64,000 nt of DNA from the NCBI GenBank assembly GCA_943846715.1, contig OX044356.1, positions 1,607,878-1,671,877 of the forward strand. Direction: 5' to 3'. The position numbers and the translations under genes are program-made. This DNA is from TMED14 sp002378565. Its GTDB lineage: Bacteria; Bacteroidota; Bacteroidia; Flavobacteriales; Schleiferiaceae. Under the pieces are notes generated by a model, which was given only the letters and a program-made list of their open reading frames with translations, made no database searches and had not been told where the DNA came from. Shown piece by piece: positions 52,127 to 63,558 of this stretch (position 1 is the stretch's first letter; each line of letters opens with the position of its first letter).

Positions 52127-52520
52127 GGATATTAAAAAGTCAGGAATATTGATTGCTCAGGTATACGACGTGAATAGTATGATTGGAACATTATTTCCAA
52201 CACCTTCAGATTCCAATTTTCAATTTGGATTTAGCACTGTTCAAGAAGATAAAGAATTGACTCCTCATATCCATAAAAAAGTCCATAGAAAAATTGATAC
52301 AACATCAGAGTTTTTATATGTTGTGTTAGGAGAACTACAGATTGACGTATATGATGAAGAAGAACAATTTTTAGAAAAAGTAATTTTAAAAGACAATATG
52401 GGGTTTCTTCAATTTATTGGAGGACATAAAATAAGCATTCGGGCAAAAACAAAATTCTTTGAAATAAAGCAAGGCCCTTATTATGGTAGAGATTTTGATA
52501 AATATGAAATAAATGTTTGA
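52119..52520 (+). CDS. Cupin-domain protein wedged between gmd and the aminotransferase
   Basis: An intact 133-residue single cupin. The metal-binding motif is TPHIHKK followed by a Glu in SEFLYVVLGEL, and a second motif His in FIGGHKISI. It overlaps the gmd stop by 8 nt and precedes the aminotransferase start by 2 nt, so the three genes are translationally linked. Relatives occur in polysaccharide clusters, where cupins isomerise or epimerise nucleotide-linked sugars, but this one is not clearly FdtA, RmlC or WxcM. It could act on GDP-4-keto-6-deoxymannose between Gmd and the aminotransferase; this is inference from position only. Confidence 0.72.
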   Translation: MVKDIKKSGILIAQVYDVNSMIGTLFPTPSDSNFQFGFSTVQEDKELTPHIHKKVHRKIDTTSEFLYVVLGELQIDVYDEEEQFLEKVILKDNMGFLQFIGGHKISIRAKTKFFEIKQGPYYGRDFDKYEINV

Positions 52521-52522
52521 GT

Positions 52523-53640
52523 ATGATTTTTGTTAATGAACCTAAATTAGATGGAAACGAAAAAAAAATACATCAATAAATGTATTGATACAGGTTGGAT
52601 ATCTTCTGACGGACCATTTGTAAAAGAATTCGAAGATAAGTTCGCCCATTATATTGGAAAAAAAACACGGTATTGCTGTTTGTAATGGAACAGCAGCTTT
52701 AGAAGTTGCTTTATATGCAGCGGGTATTGGAAAAGGAGATGAAGTCATTTTACCCTCTTTTACAATTATTTCTTGCGTAAGTGCTATTTTAAGAGTTGGC
52801 GGAATTCCTGTATTGGTAGATATTGAATCAGACACGTGGAATATGGACGTGAGTCTTCTAGAAAATAAAATTACAAAGAAGACAAAAGCAATCATGCCAG
52901 TTCATATTTATGGGCATCCCGTAGATATGGATGTTGTTATGGAATTAGCTGAAACGTATAATCTGATTGTTTTAGAAGATGCTGCAGAAGTACATGGAGC
53001 AGAATATAAAGGTAAGAAATGTGGATCTATAGGGCATCTATCTTCTTTTTCTTTTTACCCCAATAAACTAATTACGACTGGTGAAGGAGGAATGGTTTTG
53101 ACAGATGATGAAAATTTCGCCCAAACGTGCTAGGGAGTTATCGAAATCTTTGTTTTGAAGATAGTGAGCGGTTTTTACATTATCATTTGGGCTTTAATTA
53201 TCGTATGGACAAATATGCAAGCGGCTCTTGGCGTAGCCCAGTTAGAACGAATAGATGAAATTGTCGATTTTAAAAGAAAAATGGGGCAATATTATAGTGA
53301 GCAACTTTCAAAAATTAAAGGGATAAAAACTCAGATTGAAAAAACGTGGGGGAAAACGGTCTATTGGATGTATTGTATAGAATTGGACGAAGATTTAGGA
53401 ATTGATGCTAAATACATGATGAATGCGCTTGAAAAAAGAGGTATTGGAACACGTCCATTTTTTAGAGGCATGCATGATCAACCTGTTTTAAATGATATGG
53501 GGTTGTTTAGAAAAGAAAGTTATCCAAATACAGATAAAGCCTATAAATACGGTTTGTATTTACCTTCTGGGATGACACTTACAAAAGAACAGATTGATAT
53601 CGTTGTCATTAATATTAAAGAGGTTCTGTGCAAATTGTAG
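52523..53640 (+). pseudogene. per: DegT/DnrJ/EryC1 aminotransferase, GDP-perosamine synthase-like, frame-broken
   Basis: Reconstructed length is about 371 residues. PLP-dependent sugar aminotransferase features: CNGTAALEVALYAAGIGKGD, LEDAAEVHGAEYKG, SFSFYPNKLITTGEGG (the PLP Lys is replaced in wording by NK, with Lys following Asn as in the family), then RELRNLCFEDSERF and LGFNYRMTNMQAALGVAQLE. The LRNLCF segment and AIMPVHIYGHPVDMD are characteristic of perosamine synthases, and gmd lies just upstream, so GDP-perosamine formation is the best prediction. Five apparent insertions break it: A near 52568, A near 52668, C near 53121, T near 53137 and G near 53207. Confidence 0.8.
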
Positions 53641-54820
53641 ATAAAAGCATCGTGCTATTTTATAAGAGGTTATTAATACCCGGAGGTGCTGAAAGGTTGT
53701 TGTTAAGAGAATATGCTTATTTTAAGGACAGAGGGTACAAAGTAACGATCGTTGCATTTAGTTTTTCTAGTGAATTAAAGTTTGATGAAACGATTGATGT
53801 TTCAGATATTGAGGTACTAAATCGAAAAAAAACATTTCAAAATGTATTAGCACTATCTAGATTTATGAAAAAACATCGTAAGAGTTACTACCTATGCAAT
53901 TCAGGATACCTAGATTTTTATATAGCGAGTCTTCTAAGCAACACAAATTTTTCATTACACATACACCATCCTTCTTTTATGTCATTCAATGAAAAAGACA
54001 AGTACAGTGTATTTATGAAAACTGCTTTTGCCAAGTTAGTATTGACCAATCATGGAGCGCAGAGATTTGTGGATATTAAAAAGAACTTATCCTTTTTTGA
54101 GAAGTTGTATATAAATTGTAGAGCATTTATTTCTATAAAAGCAGTTCGGAAAGCAGCCAATGTATTTGTGTTGTCAAACTCAGCTAAAAAGGAAAAAAAA
54201 GAAATGTATAATATAGATTCCTATAATTATTTGTGGTGCTTTAGAGTATGGAATTTTTGAATACCAGCCAAAAAAAATTAAAGGTTATGACAATTTTAAA
54301 TACAAACTCATTTCAATTGCTAGATTAGATATTAATAAAAGATTGGATGAATTAATAAAAGGATTTGCATATTTTCTTAAAAAGGAACCCAATTCAATAT
54401 TATTGATTGGTGGTACTGGTGAAGAATATGAAAATCTAAATGAATTAATAAAAAAACTACAGATAGAAGATCATGTAAAGTTAATAGGCTTTGTTCCAGA
54501 TAATATGTTGTATGATTATTATGCATGGGCAGACCTTTTTTATTTCTATTGATTGGGCAGATTTTAGAATTACCTCTTATGAAGCCATGGCTGTAGGCAC
54601 AAAAGTATTGTTAAGCGATGAAACAGACCCCTATGATGATTTAATCAAATCAGGATATTACTATTTATGCCCTCCAATCAAAGAGGAGGTCGTTAAACAA
54701 ATAGAAGTTGCTTTGTATAATGAAAAAAGGATTCCTTTTACAGATTTGGTAAAAATCTTAAAAGGATATACGTGGAATACTTATTTTCAGAAAATTGAAA
54801 AAACACTGCTTCATAATTGA
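53628..54820 (+). pseudogene. Glycosyltransferase family 4-like, frame-broken
   Basis: About 397 residues after correction. The N-terminal half has LLIPGGAERLLLREYAYFKD, the gly-rich acceptor-side loop of GT4 enzymes; the C-terminal half has LISIARLDINKRLDELIKGF, LLIGGTGEEYENL, KLIGFVPDNMLYDYYAWADL and RITSYEAMAVGTKVL, the retaining GT-B donor site with the E-x7-E-type region. It probably adds a sugar to the lipid-linked repeat. Start appears to be GTG 53628, overlapping the aminotransferase stop. Breaks: one extra T near 54218 and one extra T in the T run near 54541. Confidence 0.82.
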
Positions 54821-54838
54821 AAAGGCAAACAATGTTTA

Positions 54839-56162
54839 ATGATTAGAAATATAGTTTATAATACGATACGATTTGTTCTTCGAAAAAGAATTCAACGACT
54901 CGAAAAGAAAAAAGAGTTGTATGCTGAGTATGGAGATGATCACGAAAAAATTTATGACTATCAGTTAAATAAGTTGAATGAAGTATGGGGAAACGCATAT
55001 ACAAACATTCCCTTTTATAAAAAATGGAAAGAAAAACACAATCTTCCAGATGAAATTAGGAGTATTAAAGAACTAGAAACCTTCCCAATATTAACAAAAC
55101 AAGATATTTATAAAAATCAAGAGTTCATACTGAAAAATCTCGAGAATTATTATTTAACTTCTACAGGCGGTACAAGTGGTATTACTACACATTTTCCGAC
55201 GTCGAAAAAAGATGCAGATGAAGCTTATATAAATGCTTATTTGGGACGTTCGTGGTGGGACATTGAACCATTGGATACTATTTTAATGTTTTGGGGACAT
55301 TCTCACTTGTTTGGTAAAGGCTTCAAAAGGTATTTTAACCAGTTTAAAAAAAAACTAAGTGACATCTTAATCAATACAACCAAAGTAAGTTCTTATGCAT
55401 TAAATGCCAACAATGTTAAAATATTTTTTGATAAAATATTGGAAATTAAACCTAAAACAATTATAAGCTATTCTTCGAATATTTACAAGATATGCAAGTA
55501 TATAGAAACGACGGAAACAGCAAAAAATTCCTAAGAATTTACAATGTGTTATTTTAACCTCTGAAACCGTTTCGGATGTTGATATAGATTTAGTAGAAAA
55601 AAACTTTCAAGTTCCTGTTGTAAATGAATATGGAATGGCAGAAACAGGTGCTATTGCGTATTCATACAAAGAGACCAACAATATCAAAGTGTTTTGGGAC
55701 TCAGTAATCTTGACAACAGATAGCAATAGAGTATTACATATTACAACCATTAGTGATAAAATATTTCCATTATTTAATTACACCTCTGAAGATATTGCGG
55801 AGGTAAAAGAGAGGTATAAATCGTCTATTCTTTTATTATCTAAAATTATAGGAAAACAAAGAAACGTATTGTCTGTACCTTTTAAAGATAAAAGCATACA
55901 AAAAATCAGCACGATCTTTTTTGATCATGTCATGAAGTTTTATAAAAATATATATTCCATATACTATAAACAAAAAGAGTACGGTATTGAAATTTTATTG
56001 ACCTCCAATATACAACTTGATTTAGATGATGTAAAATCTTATATGGATAATGAAATTACCAAAGAATTCAGCGAAATGGATACCAATGCCATTCAATTAA
56101 TTCAAATTAATAAAGAACACAAAACAATTGCCGGTAAAAATAAGACATTATTAAAAACATAA
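54839..56162 (+). pseudogene. CapK-like adenylate-forming protein (phenylacetate-CoA ligase family), frame-broken
   Basis: About 441 residues after removing one extra A in the A run near 55526. The N-terminal half has IPFYKKWKEKH, FPILTKQDIYKN and the phosphate loop STGGTSGITTHFPTSKKD; the second part has LTSETVSDVDIDLVEKNFQV and NEYGMAETGAIAYSY, the CapK/coenzyme F390 synthetase layout. Such proteins occur in capsule loci and are thought to activate an acyl group or amino acid for transfer to a sugar. It lies directly before an acyltransferase gene (8-nt gap), which supports a decoration role. Substrate unknown. Only one break, so it is nearly intact. Confidence 0.78.
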
Positions 56163-56170
56163 TAAAGGAG

Positions 56171-56848
56171 ATGCGGAAATTAAAACATATATTTTTTACC
56201 ATTATTGAGAGTTGTATCCGAAATATTGATGGAGGGTTAGGGCAAAGAGTACGTTATTTTTACTATTCAAGACGCTTTAACGAGTGTGGTAAAAACGTCC
56301 GTATAGGAATTGGTGTAATCATCAGAGGATCTGAATTTATAAGAATAAAAAATGATGTTTGGATAGATGACTATTGTGTTATTATTGCTGGAGATCCAGG
56401 AGAAATGAAGGGTAGAGAAGTTAAAATAAAAGAAAATAAAGCTTTTAATGGAAAAAGAGGAGAAATTATAATGGGATCAAATATACATATTGCCCCATTT
56501 TGCTTAATTCATGGGTTTGGAGGTGTTGAAATACGAGACTATGCAGCTATTGGTACAGGATCAAAGTTGTACTCAATGTCTAACCATTATCAAAGTTTTA
56601 TAGATAAAACACAAATAACATATGCAGGACCAATGGTGAAAAATAAACCAGTAGTGATTTTAATAAATCCAATTGTAATTAAAAGAAATGCATGGGTAAG
56701 CTTAAATACGATTTTTCTAAAAGGGACAGTAGGAGAAAATGCATTTGTAAGTCCTAATTCAGTAATAGTTAAGGACATACCAAATAATGTGATTGCTGCT
56801 GGAAACCCTGCAATAAATATTAGAGATAGGTATGAAATCAGGGGGTGA
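56171..56848 (+). CDS. Hexapeptide-repeat (LbH) acyltransferase
   Basis: An intact 225-residue left-handed beta-helix transferase of the WbbJ/maltose O-acetyltransferase type. Hexapeptide turns are visible in VRIGIGVIIRGSEFIRIKND and MGSNIHIAPFCLIHGFGGVE; the catalytic-type His lies in SNHYQSF, and the C-terminal GTVGENAFVSPNSVIVKDIP with AAGNPA is the classic ending. It transfers acetyl or another acyl group to a sugar, perhaps the perosamine amine or a hydroxyl. One of only two biosynthetic genes in the low-GC island without a frame break. Confidence 0.88.
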   Translation: MRKLKHIFFTIIESCIRNIDGGLGQRVRYFYYSRRFNECGKNVRIGIGVIIRGSEFIRIKNDVWIDDYCVIIAGDPGEMKGREVKIKENKAFNGKRGEIIMGSNIHIAPFCLIHGFGGVEIRDYAAIGTGSKLYSMSNHYQSFIDKTQITYAGPMVKNKPVVILINPIVIKRNAWVSLNTIFLKGTVGENAFVSPNSVIVKDIPNNVIAAGNPAINIRDRYEIRG

Positions 56849-56854
56849 ATTAAA

Positions 56855-58030
56855 ATGAAATTAGCAATATATAGCGTGAATCCTGTTCAATATCATGCGC
56901 CAATATTCAAAGCTTTAGCAAAAGAAGAAGATATTGAAACTACGGTGCTGTTTGGTAGTGATATTGGGCCTAAAACCTTTTTATAACAAAGAAGTAAAAG
57001 CAATAATTAAATGGGATATTCCTTTAGTAGAAGGATATAGACATAAATTTTTTTTAAATTTTGCAAAAAAAAATTCTAGAGGCACATTTTCGAGAATTAA
57101 TTTTGGGATGTTTACACATATCATTATGAATCGTTATGATGTAGTGTTGATCCATGGCTATGATACCGTATCATCATTGATTGTATTTTTTGCAGCAAAA
57201 TGTATTCGTGCAAAAATTATATGGCGAGGAGAAGCTGCTATCAGACCTGCTCATAGACAAAGCACTTTTAAAAAGTTTATCAAGACAAAATTCTTGCCAT
57301 GGTATTTTAGACGCTGTAATGCCGTCATGTATTCTTGTACAGGGAATAAAGAGTATTTAGCACAGTTTCGAATTCCTCAAAAAAAAATGTTTTTGATTCC
57401 TTGCGCGGTGGATAATACATTCTTTAGAAGGGAAAGAGCAAAATATGTGAATAAGACTCAAGAAATTAGAAAGGTATTAGGAATAGAAAACGGATGCTTT
57501 TGTCATTCTTTTTTCGTCTAGATTTACGGTACGAAAAAGACCACTGGATTTGATAGAAGCAGTCTCAAAAATAGAAAACAAGAACATTGTATTACTGTTT
57601 GTCGGAGGACGGTTTAGAAAAAGAAAATATGAAAAAGTTAGTTAATAAGTATGCTATAAAAGCTGTATTTACGGGGCTTGTTGGTCAAAAAGAGTTACCA
57701 AAGTATTATGGTATTGCCGATTTATATGCTATTATTTCTGACTATGATGCTTCTCCAAAATCATTAAATGAAGCTTTGAATTTTGAATTGCCGATTTTAG
57801 TCACTGACAAAGGTAGGGACTTCTAGAGATATGGTTACAGATCATCAGAATGGTTTTATTGTAAAAAGCAGAGATGTGAAAGCCATGGCAGCAAAATTGA
57901 TTTTTTTAATAAAAACAGAAACTTGGCGAAGCTAATGGGTGAAAAATCACTGCCTATTTCTAATGAATGGTCTATAGAAAATGATATCGTGGGGATCAAG
58001 CAAGCAATAGAATATACATTAAAAAATTAA
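56855..58030 (+). pseudogene. Glycosyltransferase (GT4-like), frame-broken
   Basis: Reconstruction gives about 390 residues beginning KLAIYSVNPVQYHAPIFKAL, the usual GT4 start, with WRGEAAIRPAHRQSTFKKFI, IPCAVDNTFFRRERAKY, and, after correction, FVGDGLEKENM, FTGLVGQKELPKYYGIADLY and ASPKSLNEALNFELPILVTD, i.e. the donor-binding half. Breaks: extra G near 56969, extra T near 57503, extra G near 57607, extra G near 57811 and a missing A near 57896. Predicted to extend the repeat unit of the polysaccharide. It lies 6 nt after the acyltransferase. Confidence 0.8.
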
Positions 58031-58032
58031 TC

Positions 58033-58823
58033 ATGTCACAAAAAGAAAATTATATTAACTTTTATGAAAACATTGATCGAGACAAGGTCTATAGTTCTCA
58101 AAATGATATGCAACAGCATCCTATGACAGATTCGTTAAAAGAATGGTTGAACCAATATAATCTGAATGATAAAAAAAATATTGGAAATAGGGTCTGGGAA
58201 TGGACGATTTCAAGATATTGTAGCCGACTATATTGGGATTGACGTTAGCGAAAGTTGCAGAAAATTTTATCACAAGCCTTATTTTGTAAACGGATGCTAA
58301 AAAAGAATATCCATTTGAAGAAGAGACTATTGATGGGATCTTTACAAAAACAGTTTTTGAACATATCCCGGGATATCATGCATGCATTACGTGAAATGAA
58401 GAGAGTATTAAAAACAGAAGGCATTGTATTTTTTAGACCTGCTTGGAATTGTAGACCTTGGGCAGGAGAAGGATTTAAGGTTAGACCCTATAGTGATTTC
58501 AAATTTTTTGGAAAGTTATACAAAGCATCCATTCCTTTTAGAAATAATATTATCTATCGCTCATTATTGACGTTCCCCAAAAGATTTTTTTACATGCTAT
58601 TGTTTTTAATCAATAAAAATAGCTTTAAAAAAAAGTTGATTTATTCAAAGATAAAAGCCAATTACGAATTTATTGGCAGTCTGATAGTGATGCTTGTAAT
58701 AACTTAGACCCCTTCTTAACGGTGTTATATTTTAGAGCAAATGGGTACGTAATCTTAAATTACCCAACTTTAATAAGCCAGTTTTTTATAAGACAAGGTG
58801 TGATAATTATAAAGAAGAAATGA
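58033..58823 (+). pseudogene. SAM-dependent methyltransferase (class I), frame-broken
   Basis: About 262 residues after correction. Motif I appears as ILEIGSGNGRFQDIVADYIG with IDVSESC after it, and the post-I region ETIDGIFTKTVFEHIPDIMH followed by REMKRVLKTEGIVFFRPA is the class I methyltransferase core. The C-terminus continues to RQGVIIIKKK. It may methylate a sugar or a terminal residue of the glycan. Breaks: extra A near 58179, an extra G (or two missing bases) near 58277, extra G near 58370 and a missing T near 58682. Its stop overlaps the next ATG (ATGA). Confidence 0.75.
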
Positions 58824-60087
58824 AAGCAACACTTGTATTTAAAACTCCTAAGGTAGGTCATTTCTTTTTCGGCTATTATGATAAATTACAATTAAGCAAA
58901 AATAACTCAAAATTACTTGCATTAAAAGTAGCTTTTATAGACCATGTTCCTCATAAAGAGGACAAAGCTATTATTGGCTACTTTGACTTGACTAATAAAG
59001 AGCAACCATTTATAATTCTTGCAGAAACTAGTGTATTCAATTGGCAACAAGGTTGTATGCTACAATGGCTTGGAGAAGATTACAATAGTACAATTATTTA
59101 CAATGATTTGAATAGAAAACAACTTTGTGTCCTGTTATATTGAACATTGATACTCGTCAAAAAACGATTTTGAAAAAGATCGGTATACTCGGTACACCCA
59201 AATGGAAAATTTGCGGTATGTATAGATTTTGAAAGACATCATTGGTGTAGAAGGGGCTATGCTTATGATGGAATTTCTAAAGAAGAAAAAAATAAAGATG
59301 TTGTTGAAGGAGATGCTATTTGGCTGCTAGACATCAAAAAGAATACAAGTAAAAAAATTGTTGTTGTTGGATGATATGATGAGTAATAAGCCATTAAGCA
59401 ATATGGAAAATGGAATTCATTATTTGGAACACCTCATGTTCAATCCTACAGGAGATCGATTTTGTTTTTTACATCGCTGGAAAATAGCAGATGGTGAATT
59501 TATGCACGATTATACTCTGCAAATATGGATGGTTTCAGAAATTTATTTAATAAACGATAGCGGGAGAATGAGTCATTTTGGATGGCAAGATGACAGGTAC
59601 TTATTAGCCTATGGAGGATTAGAAAATAGAGTAAATACATTACGTAAGCATAAAAAACTGGTTAAATATTTTATCAAACCATTATTACCTCTATACCATA
59701 AGTTGGTAAGTGATAATTCAAAATTATCAAAAGCAATCACGGGTGATAGTTATATTATATTTTCAGACAAAGAAAAAACGGTACAAAGAGTTGCTTTAGA
59801 AATTCTGATGAAGACGGACATCCAAGTTTTAGTAGCGTAAACCCTCATCTATTTGTGACAGATACCTATCCAGACCTAAAGAAGGCTCCATAGGTAAATT
59901 GATGGTCTATGATTTAACTGAAAATAAACATACTGTATTAGACAAATTAAATTCGATCAAGGAATATGATGATACGCCCATTCGATGTGATTTGCACCCA
60001 AGATGGTCCTATGATGGTCAGTTTATTTCTATAGATACTATGAATGAGGGCGTGAGAAGTATTTATTTATATAAGTTAGATAAATAG
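58820..60087 (+). pseudogene. Unknown propeller-like protein of polysaccharide loci, frame-broken
   Basis: About 420 residues after correction; I do not know a characterised homologue. It opens with TPKVGHFFFGYYDK and carries repeats that alternate a structural phrase and a Trp/Asp phrase: GYFDLTNKEQPFIILAETS, FNWQQGCMLQWLG, LDIKKNTSKK, SHFGWQDDRYLLAYGG, HPRWSYDGQFISIDT. These resemble blades of TolB-like or oligogalacturonate-lyase-like beta-propellers. Genomes sometimes label relatives glycosyl transferase without support. No signal peptide. About eight frame events: extra bases near 59120, 59141, 59174, 59354 and 59536, missing bases near 59515, 59806 and 59876; the 59515/59536 pair is the least certain. 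Confidence 0.6.
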
Positions 60088-61137
60088 TGAAGATTCTTTT
60101 TATTTCCAATAGTGCTCCAAACAAACTCAATGCTTTATATAATGCATTACAGGAGGTGTCGGGAGAAGAAGTTGATATCCTTTATAAGGAAAAGAAATAT
60201 AAAACATCTTATGAAAAGAAGAACAAGCTTACTCACCGATTATTAGCTAAAGTTGGATTCCCAAGTGACAATGGGTTAAATAAAAGACTGCTAGATCAAT
60301 TAATACAAAAAGAATATGATTTGATGTTGGTTGTAAAAGGAAACATATTATTTCCGAGTACAATCAAAAGTATAAAAAAGTTGTACAAAAAAACTAAAAT
60401 TGTCAATTGGTCTCTAGATGATATGTATGCAAAGCATAATAGAAGTAGCTACTACACAAGGGGCATCAAATATTATGATTTAGTAGTGACTTCGAAATCT
60501 TATAATTGTAATAGTGGAGAGCTTCCTTCTTTGGGAGTTAAAGATATCTTATTTTTATATCAAGCCTATGATAAAAATATTCACAAACCATGTCATAACT
60601 GCCAGGATATTAGAGAAAAACACGATGTGATTTTTATAGGCTATGCAGAAAAAGAAAGGTTTCAGTACATGAATTATTTGGCTAACCATGGTGTAGAGGT
60701 ACACATTTATGGGAGTGGATGGAATAAACCACAATTCCAAAATCATCATAAGAACATACACTTACATTTTGAAACGTTATTAAATAAACATTATTCAAAT
60801 GCCGTTTCATGTTCAAAAATTGCATTGTGCTTTTTGCGGAAAATAAACCGTGATTTACATACAAGTAGAAGTATAGAGATACCAGCTTGTAAGACCTTAA
60901 TGCTTGCAGAGCGAACAAAGGAGCATAACCATCTTTTTATGGAAGATCAAGAGGCTGTATATTTTTAGGACTAAAGAAGAGCTCTTAGAGAAAGTAAATT
61001 TTTTTATACAAAATGACACGAAAAGAGAATTAATAGCAATGAATGGCTATCAAAAATGTTTAGATCAAGATTATAGTTACCACAATATGGCTAAAAGAAT
61101 TTTGAATTATTTAAAGGTTGAAAATGAAAAGTGTTAG
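60087..61137 (+). pseudogene. CgeB-like glycosyltransferase, frame-broken
   Basis: About 350 residues after removing one extra T in the T run near 60966. It starts with GTG 60087 overlapping the preceding stop. Features of the CgeB/Glyco_trans_1_2 group are visible: ILFISNSAPNKLNALYNALQ, VNWSLDDMYAKHNR, DVIFIGYAEKERFQYMNYLA, VHIYGSGWNKPQF, and SRSIEIPACKTLMLAERT followed by NHLFMEDQEAVYFRTKEELL. These enzymes are GT-B transferases of uncertain donor specificity. Nearly intact; only the last 55 codons are out of frame. Confidence 0.78.
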
Positions 61138-61191
61138 GGTAATATTTTTATCTGTATATAAAGTAAAGAAGAGTTCATCATAATTTTAAAT

Positions 61192-62620
61192 ATGATTTTT
61201 AATTCGATAGAGTATTTTCTTTTTTTGCCTATAGTGTTTATACTATATTGGTTTGTATTTAAAAAGGGATTAAAGTCTCAGAACTTATTAATTCTTACTA
61301 GTAGCTATATTTTTTACGGTTGGTGGGATTGGCGTTTTTTATCACTTATTTTTTTAAGTACCGTTGTAGATTATGTTATTGGATTAAAAATTCATCAGTC
61401 TACAAGTATAAAAACAAGAACAGTTCTGCTTTGGGGTAGTGTTATATTTAATTTAAGTGTTCTAGGATTTTTTAAGTATTTTTAATTTTTTTATTGAATC
61501 TTGGATTGATTTATTGTCTACAGTAGGTTATCAAGTTCAAAGTACTTGGACATTAAAAGTAATATTACCCGTTGGTATTTCCTTTTATACTTTTCAAACA
61601 ATGTCTTATTCATTAGACATTTTTAGAAAAAAATTAGATCCTACCAAAGATTTCATTTCATTTGCCTCTTTTGTTAGTTTTTTCCCTCAATTAGTTGCAG
61701 GCCCAATTGAAAGAGCTTCCAATCTATTACCACAGATACTCAATAAAAGGGAATTTAAATACCAACAAGGAGTTCAAGGATTAAAACTTATTGCTTGGGG
61801 AATGTTTAAAAAGGTAGTCATTGCAGATTCATTAGCTCCAATAGTAGATGACATTTTTTTAAATTACCATCATTTGGATGGAGGCACTTTGGCCTTAGGG
61901 GCTGTTTGTTTTGCTTTTCAAATTTATGGAGATTTTAGTGGGTATTCTGATATTGCTATTGGAACCGCTAAGTTGTTTGGAATCGAATTAAAATCAAATT
62001 TCAAATTCCCTTATCTCTCAAGAGATATCGCAGAGTTTTGGAGAAGATGGCATATTTCACTTTCTACATGGTTTCGAGATTACCTGTATATACCATTAGG
62101 GGGTTCAAGAAAAGGTAAATGGCTATCACTTAGAAATATATTTGTCATTTTTTTGGTAAGTGGTTTCTGGCACGGAGCCAACTGGACTTTTATTATTTGG
62201 GGAGGAATTCATGCAATGATGTATGTTCCTCTTTTTATTGCAGGAACAAATAGAAAACATATTACTGATGTGGTTGCTCAAGACAGGTGGTTTCCAAAAA
62301 TTAAGGAAATAGTTCAAATAGGGATGACCTTCTTTTTTGTTACGATAGCATGGGTTTTCTTTAGAAGTGAATCTGTAACTGATAGTGTTAATTTTATAGT
62401 TAGAATTTTTTCTGATTTTGAAATCTTAAGTATTAAGAAAAGTGGTTTGTATTATTGCTTAGTATTATTTAGCATAGATTGGTTTTTGAGAAGAGATGAA
62501 CGAATGGAGTTAAAATTTAAAAGTAAATTACTTGAGAATTTATTTTACCTCATTATAGTTGCATTTGTGATTGCCTACTTTGATAATAATTTATCTGAAT
62601 TTATATATTTTCAATTTTAA
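61192..62620 (+). pseudogene. MBOAT family O-acyltransferase (AlgI-like), frame-broken
   Basis: About 475 residues with many membrane helices after removing one extra T near 61481. Signature segments: SSYIFYGWWDWRFLSLIFLS, ILPVGISFYTFQTMSYSLDI, LVAGPIERASNLLPQI, FWRRWHISLSTWFRDYLYIP and the catalytic His in SGFWHGANWTFIIWGGIHA. AlgI-type proteins pass acetyl groups across the membrane to an SGNH partner that acetylates the exported polysaccharide; the next gene looks like such a partner. The 54-nt gap upstream is AT-rich and holds nothing recognisable. Confidence 0.88.
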
Positions 62621-62631
62621 TAAAATTTAAA

Positions 62632-63503
62632 ATGAGATCGAAAATAAAGTATCTTTTTTATTTTAGTTGTTTTTTACTTTTTCTAGAATTAGCGTTTTCA
62701 ATTAAAGCTAAACTAGATAACAGTACTAATGTTTTAGAAATTAAAAATAAAATAGTACAGAAAAAAAACAATGATTTATCTTCAATTTATTTTATTGGTG
62801 ATTCCTTTGCGGAAACCGTATATCTTACGTATAGTTATCCGATAATATTTGATTCAATTGCTAAAACAAGAAATTATAATTTTTATGATTACACAAAAAG
62901 CTCAAGTGAATTCGATTATCACGAAATGGTTATTGATAGTTTAAACATCCTCTAAAGAAGATATTAAAATTTTATACTTTTACACGATTTCAGATATTAT
63001 AGGACTAGATAAAAAGAAAGTTGATAAAAAAAAAGTCTGAAAAAGTTGTAACTTTTAATCAACGAATTAAATCATCTATTAGGCATTCTGAAGCGTTTAT
63101 GTTTTTTAGGGATATTTCACATTATTTATCTATTTATATAACAGGGAAACCCATGTTGGGATCTAGTCTTGTTAATTATGCAAAAGACAGTTATATTTCA
63201 AAAGGTGATGTATTGATTGAAAAACTAAAAAAATGGGATTCTAAGAATAAAAAAATTGTTTTACTCATAAACTATCCATTTAATCATTCATAATAACGAT
63301 GAAGAAATGGTACGTATATTCTTTTTTCGAAAAAATAAATTCAGAAAATTTTAAAAATATTGAAATTTATCAATCTATTGATTTCTTATCCGAAGAGGAT
63401 TCAAAAAGATCGATGTCTTGGCGTAATGGAACACCCTAGTCAACAGACTGTTTTTAAAGTCTCAGATTCGTTAGAAAGTAAAATTTCAATTTTCAAAAAA
63501 TAA
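62632..63503 (+). pseudogene. SGNH-hydrolase-like partner of the MBOAT acyltransferase, frame-broken
   Basis: About 288 residues after correction. A single N-terminal membrane segment (YLFYFSCFLLFLELAFSI) is followed by SSIYFIGDSFAETVY, where GDSF is the block-I Ser motif of SGNH esterases, and near the C-terminus by SWRNGHPSQQT, a plausible catalytic His block. This fits the AlgJ/AlgX/DltD-like extracellular acetyltransfer partner of the adjacent MBOAT gene (11-nt gap). Breaks, all apparent insertions: C near 62951, A near 63033, T near 63292, A near 63307 and A near 63429. Assignment rests on neighbourhood and two short motifs. Confidence 0.62.
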
Positions 63504-63558
63504 TACATCTTAAGTTGTCGCATTCAAAACTATTAATGATTTATAATTCAAAACCAAG

